Positions 49,822-64,000 of a stretch of DNA of 64,000 nucleotides are shown here, piece after piece (position 1 is the stretch's first letter; every line of letters begins with the position of its first letter). The notes under the pieces were generated by a model that did not search any database, had not been told where the DNA came from, and worked only from the letters and a program-made list of their open reading frames with translations. This DNA comes from Strigops habroptila (Eukaryota; Chordata; Aves; Psittaciformes; Psittacidae): the NCBI RefSeq assembly GCF_004027225.2, contig NC_044282.2, positions 72,217,787 through 72,281,786 of the forward strand. Reading direction: 5' to 3'. Both the position numbers and the translations under genes were made by a program.

Positions 49822-51758
49822 CCTCGTGGCCTCCTCTGGACTCGCTCCAACAGCTCCATGTCCTTTTTATGTTGAGGACAGCAGAACTGTACGCAGTACT
49901 CCAAGTGAGGTCTCACAAGAGCAGAGCAGAGGGGCAGGATCACCTCCTTCGACCTGCTGGTCACGCTTCTTTTGATGCAGCCCAGGATACGGTTGGCTTT
50001 CTGGGCTGCAAGCGCACACTGAAGCCGGCTCATGTTAAGCTTCTCGTCAACCAACACCCCCAAGTCCTTTTCTGCAGGGCTGCTCTGAATCTCTTCTCTG
50101 CCCAGCCTGTAGCAGTGCCTGGGGTTGCCCTGACCCAGGTGTAGGACCTTGCACTTGGCTTGGTTAAACTTCATAAGGTTGGCATCGGCCCACCTCACAA
50201 GCATGTCAAGGTCCCTCTGGATGGCATCCCTTCCCTCCAGCGTATCAACCGAACCACACAGCTTGGTGTCGTCGGCAAACTTGCTGAGGGCGCACTCAAT
50301 CCCACTGTCCATGTCACCGACAAAGATGTTGAACAGGACCGGTCCCAACACCGATCCCTGAGGGACACCACTCGTTACAGGTTTCCAACTGGACATCGAG
50401 CCATTTACCACAACTCTTTGCGTGCGGCCATCGAGCCAGTTTTTTATCCACCGAGTGGTCCATCTATCAAATTGATGTCTCTCCAATTTAGAGACAAGGA
50501 TGTCATGTGGGACAGTGTCGAATGCTTTGCACAAGTCCAGATAGATGACATCAACTGCTCTGCCGCTGTCCATCAGTTCCGTGGCTCCATCATAGAAGGC
50601 CACCAAATTGGTCAGGCAGGATTTCCCCTTAGTGAAGCCATGTTGGCTGTCACCAACCACCTCGTTATTTTTCATGTGCCTTAGCATGTTTTCCAGGAGA
50701 AACTGTTCCAAGATTTTGCCAGGCACAGAGGTGAGACTGACTGGTCTGTAGTTCCCCGGGTCTTCCACCTTCCCCTTCTTGAAAATGGGGGTCATATTAC
50801 CCTTCTTCCAGTCATCGGGAACTTCACCTGACTGCCAGGATTTTTCGAATATGATGGACAGTGGCTTAGCAACTTCATTCGCCAGCTCCTTCAGGACCCG
50901 TGGATGGATTTCATCAGGCTCCATGGACTTGTGCACGTTCAGGTTCTTAAGATGGTCTCGAACCTGATCCTCCCCTACAGTGGGCCTAAGGTCTTCATTC
51001 TCACAGTCCCTGCATTTGCTTTCCAAGACTTGGGTTGTGTGGTCAGAGCATTTGCTAGTGAAGACTGAGGCAAAGAAGTCATTAAGAACCTCAGCCTTCT
51101 CCAAATCCATGGTAGCCAGTTCTCCTGATAGCTTCTGGAGAGGGCCCACATTGTCCCTAGTCTGTCTTTTATTTGCTATGTATCTATAGAATCTTTTCCT
51201 GTTATCTTTTACATCCCTTGCCAAACTTAATTCTAGCTGGGCCTTAGCTTTCCTAACCTGGTCCCTAGCTTCTCGGGCAATGCTCCTGTATTCTTCCCAG
51301 GCCGCCTGTCCTTGCTTCCACCTTCTATAAGCTTCTTTCTTCCCTCTAAGTTTCCTCAGCAGCTCCTTGTCCATCCATGGAGGTCTCCTGGCCCTCCTGC
51401 TGCACTTTCTTCTAGTCGGGATGCAACACTCCTGAGCACGTAGCAGGTGATCCTTGAATTCCGACCAGCAGTCTTGGGCCCCCCTGCCCTCTAGGACTGT
51501 ATCCCATGAAACCTTACTAAGGAGGTTCCTGAAGAGGCCAAAGTCTGCTTTCTTGAAGTCCAGGGCAGTGAGCTTGCTGCACGCTCTTCTCACCGTCCTG
51601 AGGATCTCAAACTCAACCATCTCGTGATCACTAGAGCCAAGGCTGCCCTGGAGCGTCACATTTCCAACCAGTCCCTCCCTGTTGGTGAGCACAAGGTCCA
51701 GCATGGCACCTCTCCTCGTCGGCTCCTCTACTGCTTGAAAGAGGAAGTTGTCTTCCAC
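49818..51758 (-). pseudogene. CR1 ORF2, endonuclease tail and reverse transcriptase, frame-broken
   Basis: About 646 codons are open. The first 55 residues are the end of the APE-type endonuclease, with LDLVLTN and the SDH motif at 43-45. A reverse transcriptase follows: [16 protein letters not shown] (336-351), [12 protein letters not shown] (405-416), [11 protein letters not shown] (463-473) and the catalytic FADD at 494-497. The protein copies CR1 RNA into DNA at a nicked target. The start shown is only where the open frame becomes clear; coding continues upstream to about 51795, and no true N-terminus exists because of the 5' truncation. Near 49828-49830 one base appears missing and the frame breaks. 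Confidence 0.92.
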
Positions 51759-54034
51759 ACAATCGAGGAACCTCCTGGATTGCTTTGCTTCTATCTGACG
51801 TTTCTAGACCTTTGCACAAGGACAAACAAAAGTGCAGCAGGGTTTCCCCACTGACATCACAGCCACTGAGATCGGGGATGACCTTTAAGGGTGAGGACAC
51901 ACAAGATTTGAATCTGAACATACGAACCTCTACTTGAGCTCCACAGTTGGGCTTCTGGCCAATCCCTCTCAGCTTACTTGTTACTGAAAGGTGAACTGAA
52001 AACAACTTAAAATAAGCACAGTCTGGAGAAAACTGACATATTACCTTCACTGAATTTTCCCCACTTGTAAGTAACAGGAGAGAAATGTAAGAACAGGAGA
52101 GAAAATGAACATGCTGTTGATGACTTATTTCTATAAGAGGAATATCATTAAACAGATTGATAACCTTATAGGCATGTGGCAAACGTTTACCCTGAATTAC
52201 AGAAAAGCAAACATCTCTGTACTGTGCAACTTACCATTTGGTGTGACCCATGATTTATTTAGTGGGTGAACACGGGAACAGAAACAGGGGATTCCCTTGC
52301 CTTCTCATTGCTAGGACTTTGCTGTTTGTAAGTCATTTTCCTCAAAATGCTACTCCCAGAGGTATATTTTTGTCCCATTTGATTTTTTTAACTAAATTAT
52401 TGCAAACAATCACTACACAGAAAATACTGTATCCATGATCTTCACATTGCCCACGATTTGACAAACTGGCTATTTATTTTATTCATAAATGCACTGAACA
52501 AAACCTACACTGGGTTGCTGTACAGACTCTCCCAACAGCTGTCAACCAACATAGAATAAAAGGTATTGGGAAAGACCTGTAAAAACACTCAAAATGAGTG
52601 GGAAAAATTAACTTAATGCTATACTATCTAGTAAAAAACAGAAGTGAATGTAATGACCAGCTACAAGTCTTGCAAGAAATACTTAAAGACTTCTGGTTTC
52701 ATATAGACAATTCAGAAGCAGGGCCAACTTTCAGTTTCCTGATGGTCTGAAGCCTGCCTCATTTGAAAGCAGAAAATAACTTAAAATAGCTATTCCTTCT
52801 TTAGCTTAGTTATTAGAAACCTCTGTGTTGCTCACAGTGACAGGTTTATGCCCTTCTGCCCAAGCAGTAGAAGAGGCTGTACAGAATGAAATGCAAATTT
52901 GGTATCAAAGCAGCAAGAGAGGAAAAATCAATCTGATAAAACTCACAACAAACATGCTAACGCAGTGCTGAAGGCATAGAGCCAAGCACTTACACACCAA
53001 GTGATTCACCAAACCTCAGCTTTTCTTCTCTGTGTGCATGCAACTCAGATACAGTCTATGATAAGTTTCTGTTCTGCCCAAGTGACCACAGAGGAAAAAT
53101 GGAGTGGAATTAAAACTGCAGGGACAAAATAAATTCTAGCATCTCTAGCTTTAGTTAAGTAGTTTAGTTTAGCAAGTATGCACTATGTTTTATTTTTGTA
53201 ATATTACCATCAATGCACTTTGTTGGTTATGGGTAGTCAACACTTCCCATTTTAAGGTCACATTTTCAGTTACTCCCAGTTTGTCAAAAACATTTCTTTG
53301 GACTATGATTACATATACTGTGCCTCCACCTGATTTTTAGGAAAACCAGAACAAAAATGACTCAGTCATTTCTAAGAACGATCATGGGGAATATAAATAT
53401 ATTCAAAGAATTCTTAACACTTTTATTAAGAAACTCTTCTTCACATTTGAAAAACAAGGACATGAAATTTCACCCAGAGGCTATGCTCGTGTCACTATTG
53501 GAATTTTTGCTCTTCCTTTGAAAAAACACACCTATCTGAGCATGTGTTGGACCTCTGAAAGGGGTGAACTTACACACGCTGGCCAGACTTGCTTAGTAGC
53601 CACTTTCCAGCTTTCTCTCCATTGCACATACTGCAGAGTGAGCTGGATGGTCCCCGCAGCAGGCAGCTGATTGCCAGGCTGCCACACACTAAAACTGAAA
53701 CAGGGTAGGTTATTTCTCCCCTGGTTTCAGGACTCCTGGGATTTTCACTCTATCAACAGAATAAAGTACCATCCAGTTCAAATGCAGAGGAAGTGAAGAT
53801 GGATTTAGGGGAGAAAGGAAGATTTATTGGAGAGACAGGAAGACAGGCAAGAACCTGAGATCAGATGGAATGAAAAGAGATGAAGCGTGAATAAAAAACA
53901 AGGTTGGGTGAAGAGAGCAGGATGATTCAGACAGGGTCTTCCCAGCAAGGAGGAACTGCCCAAGGATAAGCAGTCCCGTTTTGATTTTCTATCAATTTCT
54001 TGAAGGTCACAGAGCTGAAGCATGAGCAGCCTCT

Positions 54035-54766
54035 ATGCTGAAAGAGAAAAATCAGCCCCCAGGCTGCTGTTTTGCTAAGATCCCCTCCAAAAAGAAATAT
54101 ACAAAGTCCAGCAGCCTGGAGCCCCAAGCCATGCTCAGAGGGGTATATGATGGCCGAAGAAACCCTCAGCCACAGGGACAGAAACTCCACATTAGGAAGC
54201 AGCAAGGAGTGTGCTGTAGCCCCCTACTCAGCTCCAGGCTGGAAAACACCCTGCTGTACTCTGCTCAGTCCAGCCTGGCCCAGCAGGATTTGAGGAAAAG
54301 CAGAGCAGCAGCAGAGTTGGCCAAGAAGCAGAAGACTGGTCCCCCCAACCCTTCCAGGCTGGTGGGCAGGGGTGGCAGAGGCATTTCCCAGCCAGCCAAC
54401 ATCAGAGCACAGCAGCACTCTGCAGCGCTGCAGTCGCATGTCAGCACCATCACAGCACACGCAGCTCAGCCCCCAGCCTGCCCCCGCCACAGGGTTTGGG
54501 GCAGGAAACCATCCCCAGCGTGGGAAGTCCAGGTCACAGCTCCCTTCACCCCATTGGGGAAAGGGCACGCAGCACCCACAGGGCAGTGGGGGCATGGAGG
54601 GACACAGCAGCACCCACAGCCACAGTGCAGTGGGGGCATGGAGGGGCACAGCACCACCCACTGGGGTGGTCCTGGGGAGAGGAACATGCCTGTTTTCAGA
54701 GGAGGGGGTTACTGCTCAGATGAGGTGCCCCAAAGCCATCTGATTCCCTTTGGGGACAGGGCATGA
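54035..54766 (+). other. GC-rich patch with a 243-codon open frame, unidentified
   Basis: A 243-codon frame runs on the + strand, and long frames on the minus strand overlap it. The predicted peptide is rich in Gln, Pro, Gly and Ser and shows no domain I recognise. Its last third is built on a 44-bp duplication, so part of the open length is simple repeat. Base composition is higher in G and C than the flanks. It could be a chance ORF in GC-rich DNA, a transcript exon or a decayed repeat. I cannot tell these apart. Confidence 0.25.
54583..54667. repeat. 44-bp imperfect tandem duplication
   Basis: GCAGTGGGGGCATGGAGGG starts at 54583 and again at 54627, each followed by CACAGCA(G/C)CACCCAC. 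Two imperfect copies. Confidence 0.88.
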
Positions 54767-56050
54767 GCGCCTCCAGTGTGAGGGGGTTCTTAGCCCCTTG
54801 GCTGCAGAGATACGTAACACACTACACATACATAACACATACCTAACACACTACAGCCCTGGCTTTTCATTTACTGGAATAAAGCTTAGGACCAGCCTCT
54901 TTATAAGAAGTGTGATGAGGTAATTGCAAAAATACAGCTAGGAGTTTTTGCTTGTGTTTTTTAGGCTAAGCAGCTTATGTCACCAAGTATTACATAAAGG
55001 CAGGATTAATAAAGCCCCCTCCCTCACAAAGTCAAGATTAACAGTTTCAAGATAACTTCTTTTTCCCCTCCCCATTTGCTTTTTACTCATTAAGGCAAAA
55101 AGTACTACTTTCTCTCTCAGTTTCTACAGGGACATCCACTGCAACAGCAGAAGTGTAGGTGACTTCACATTAACTGTTTCTTTGCTTGTATCTAACAAGT
55201 GAAACCACAGGAAATGTTAATTCCTGCAATAGAATTTCTTGCTCAAAGTTACTAATCATACACAATTTCAGTACAGAGCTGCTCCTCTTTAAGGAGATTG
55301 ACCATGCATCCCTCTGGATGGTTCCATCCTCCAAGCCCCACACACTCAGCAGCCAGCTAAGAGAGCAGATAGAAAACAGCAGCTTGCAGGAAGTGTGATA
55401 TCAAAGAGCCTCCCTCACGGAGTCTTTCTGCATAAGTAACTTTCCTTTCAATCACTCCCATAGAGAACTTACTGTATAAACAAAGGAAAACATTTAAAGG
55501 TGAATTGTCAAAGTGTCTTTATTTAAAATAGCTGAAAACTAATCTGCATAATCTGAGGGTAGTATCAAACTTCTGCCACATCCAGGGAAACTCCAGAACA
55601 GTGATGTCACTCTGCACTGGGCCAAGTAGTGAGTCAGGAAGTAGTAAGATATAGAGTGTAATCTCAGATATGCTGAATCAAGTCCGAGAAACTAGTAATC
55701 TAAATTCTTCCTAAAAATTCTTCTTAAAATCCTAAGAGTGAGGGAAATAAAAAGTAAGAGCGATTAGAAGGTAACTGCAAAACAAGAGCGAAAAAAGATC
55801 TAGGTAAAGGCATATACTTTCTATCTATTAGCTAGATTAGTATGAGACTAATTGCATAAATGCATGTGCTAACATAGAGGTTAAGGGCAAAACAGCCCAT
55901 AACAGTCCTGGAATACTCAAGTGGAAGAAGTTGTTTAAAAGCATGGTAATATTACAGGGTTGTAGACTATTTATAACACTTTTCCTCTTTGTTCTGTTGT
56001 TTCTCTCATCACCTACTTCAGCTTTAATTCCTTCAAATTCATGTTGGATT

Positions 56051-56200
56051 TTTATTTACACAGGTGCTGAAGTTGTATATACATACTCTACTACATAGGC
56101 TTGTCAATATTTCAATACCTTAGTTTTAATGCAGGCCACAAAACCAGTTTATAAACTGGTTCTGCTAAAAGCCACTGAAGTAACATGGGTACTGTTTAAT
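56051..56200 (-). terminator. Candidate PAPOLG poly(A) signals
   Basis: The first AATAAA on the PAPOLG strand is at 56051-56056, 1.86 kb after the stop; an ATTAAA lies at 56195-56200. Motif-only evidence. Confidence 0.3.
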
Positions 56201-57913
56201 TTTAACCTGTGAATAAACCTAGGCCTTGCAGTCTAAGTTCAGGGTATTTTTTGGAGGGAAGAGGGAAGAATAAGACCTCTCAAATCCACTAAGGCCAGGA
56301 GATAAGTTGCACTTGAAGCAAGCTGGAAACCAGAAGCAATGAGGAAAAAACTAAGTATGTTGTGATAAATATCACTTTCTCCACACATTCGGAATACTAG
56401 CAGTAGGGGGAATGCTAGACAATGAAGACCTGCAAGACACATGCCTCTTTCTATGCCTTTATAGTCTTGTCACTAGGGTTTTTTGGTGGATGTTGAAGAT
56501 GATTAGAGCTCAGAATTGCTCTTTAAGCCAAGCAACTGATTTTAAAAGAATTCAGGGGGATCTGCTATCCACAGAGATCTGGGATCCCAAACTGGGACTT
56601 CAGCTGCCAAGGCAGTTCCCAAACTGCACTGTTCAGAGAGCATTAACTCCAAACCTGGAAATACTAGAGGCAGGGAAGCAGTGCTCCTGGTCTCCTCATT
56701 TACTCTAGCATGAGGTTATCATTTTGTGGAATGTATTTTTTATGGCACTGCTCCCCCTTACCCATGCCTTACACTTGGTTTAGTTGCTTGGGTTTTTTAA
56801 GCAGACCCCATCTGCTTTGAAAAGAAGAGGCTGAAGATTTTAAATTTCTCTTTGAAAGGTATTATTTTACAGCACATACAAAAATACTCTGGAAAAACAT
56901 ACAACTTCATCTACAAAACCACCAAATTACAAAGAACTTACAAGAGAGAGATAGCATAACATTTGTTTCTTATGATGAGAATTTCTCCCCACCCCTCAAA
57001 AACCCTGATGCACTAACTGGGTAAGCAGTGATACCCATTTACAGAACCAGACTACTATAAGTTTTCATGTACCCATTCAGAACAGCTTTCAGGGTTTATC
57101 TGAAGCCACTTTCTGCATGCCACTTGCTTTCAAGACTGCGGCTTGCACGTAGGTAGTAGTATCACAACAGCCTCAGCTGTGGCCATGTTTAAGTGCATCT
57201 TCAGCTGTGTGTTCCAACTTTAGCTTTACTACCCAGTAACAACAAAAAACCATCAAGTCTCACGGTGGAGCAGTCTTAAAGACAAAAATCAGATAACATG
57301 GCTTGAGACACGTCCATCATCTCCATACCTGGGTACCATCCTCTGCTACGTTTCCTCCAATATCCAAATTATTTATGGGCCTCCATGGGAGGCAATACTT
57401 GTGTAGTGCATGGCTGTGCTAGACAGTGGAAAGCTACTACCTGAGGAAGCTCAGCACCATTGTGACAGATGCACAGGAGTGGATGTGCCAAATGGGAAAA
57501 TAATTTAAGATAAGAACAATAGATGCACATGAGCTAGGAAAGCACAAATAAATACAAGCACGTTCATATACACTTGAAATCAGAATGTGGTTGCAGTGAC
57601 TAGTTAACCAACCCTGTTTACATACATTCTGAATCCCAAGTCACAGGACAGGTCACTTTTTGGGGCTTTTTCCAAAGCTGTTTCAGCTAGTGACAATTAA
57701 GACTTTTAAAATGACTAATAAATATAAACTGTTACAAGAATATGCAAAGAATAATTCAAAGCATTGAACAATACTATAAAGTAGGACCATGATTTTAACT
57801 GGTCAGTTGCAGTATGGCAAGAGTAACCTTCCATATTCTTGTTTGTAGCTACAATACACATTGGTAATATGGATCTCTAAAGTGCTTTCCATCTTTACCC
57901 GAAGAGAAACCGG

Positions 57914-63781
<5,868 letters not shown>

Positions 63782-64000
63782 TTACTCATTTTTAACTGTA
63801 TCCAGCACAGGAGTTAAATGCCTTTTTATAATACAGTGCTAATACAGAAAAGCTAACAAACCAATATGTAGTAAGCTTCATTCAGCTGAGCAGGTACTGG
63901 ATTTTTGTATCACACACACTGTAGTTTAAGATGTTTCCAGTGACATGTGAGCTTTAACATTTCCAAAGACAGAAATAAGCAAGTTTAATGTGTATTCTTA

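Larger units (their letters stand above)
49373..51795 (-). mobile_element. Near-intact 2.4 kb CR1 LINE
   Basis: A 5'-truncated CR1 read on the minus strand. Its 3' terminus is four 8-bp units (TAGAATCA/TAGAATCG, 49373-49404). The element continues through 3' UTR and most of ORF2. The left-truncated end starts in the endonuclease tail near 51795. It is much longer and better preserved than the other CR1 copies here, which argues for a more recent insertion. No target-site duplication was clear, which is usual for CR1. Confidence 0.95.
36623..57913. other. REL-PAPOLG intergenic region and PAPOLG 3' UTR
   Basis: Upstream of REL and downstream of PAPOLG. It contains four CR1 elements (36670-37510 cluster and 49373-51795), a MIR-like SINE (41510-41744) and a GC-rich patch at 54.03-54.78 kb with a 44-bp duplication. 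No conserved coding exon was recognised. The right end must hold the PAPOLG 3' UTR. The first AATAAA on the PAPOLG strand is at 56051-56056, with ATTAAA at 56195-56200. Stretches 37.6-41.5, 41.8-49.3, 51.8-54.0 and 54.8-57.9 kb show only chance ORFs and low-complexity runs. Confidence 0.7.

Overview
This is nuclear DNA from a bird. Three genes in split-exon form can be read directly, and they stand in the order PUS10 - REL - PAPOLG that is known around vertebrate REL. The dominant repeat is CR1, the main avian LINE, with at least fourteen copies or fragments. The c-Rel protein is clearly avian but differs from my recollection of chicken c-Rel at many positions in its C-terminal half. I therefore infer a non-chicken bird and do not name a species.

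Layout on the + strand: (1) 482-520 is the last coding exon of PUS10 (+ strand). (2) 5254-36222 is REL on the minus strand, ten coding exons that splice cleanly to a 593-residue c-Rel. Exon 1 contributes only 7 coding bases and lies in a CpG island (about 36.03-36.62 kb) carrying GC boxes, a consensus kappa-B site and a short tetranucleotide repeat. (3) About 36.6-57.9 kb is intergenic. It holds three CR1 3' ends just upstream of the REL promoter, an ancient MIR-like CORE-SINE near 41.5-41.7 kb, a 2.4 kb CR1 with most of its reverse transcriptase open (49.4-51.8 kb), and a GC-richer patch at 54.0-54.8 kb that I cannot identify. (4) 57914-63761 holds the last nine coding exons of PAPOLG on the minus strand; the 5' part of the gene lies beyond 64000.

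PUS10 and REL converge tail to tail with 4.7 kb between stop codons. REL and PAPOLG are head to tail, with PAPOLG upstream. The products have separate jobs: tRNA pseudouridylation (PUS10), NF-kappaB transcription factor (REL) and nuclear poly(A) polymerase gamma (PAPOLG). Nothing suggests an operon-like or novel gene system. The points worth a second look are the REL promoter and 5' region, the nearly intact CR1, the SINE relic, a perfect inverted repeat downstream of REL, and a set of short tandem duplications. No CRISPR array, tRNA, rRNA, provirus or prokaryotic element was seen.
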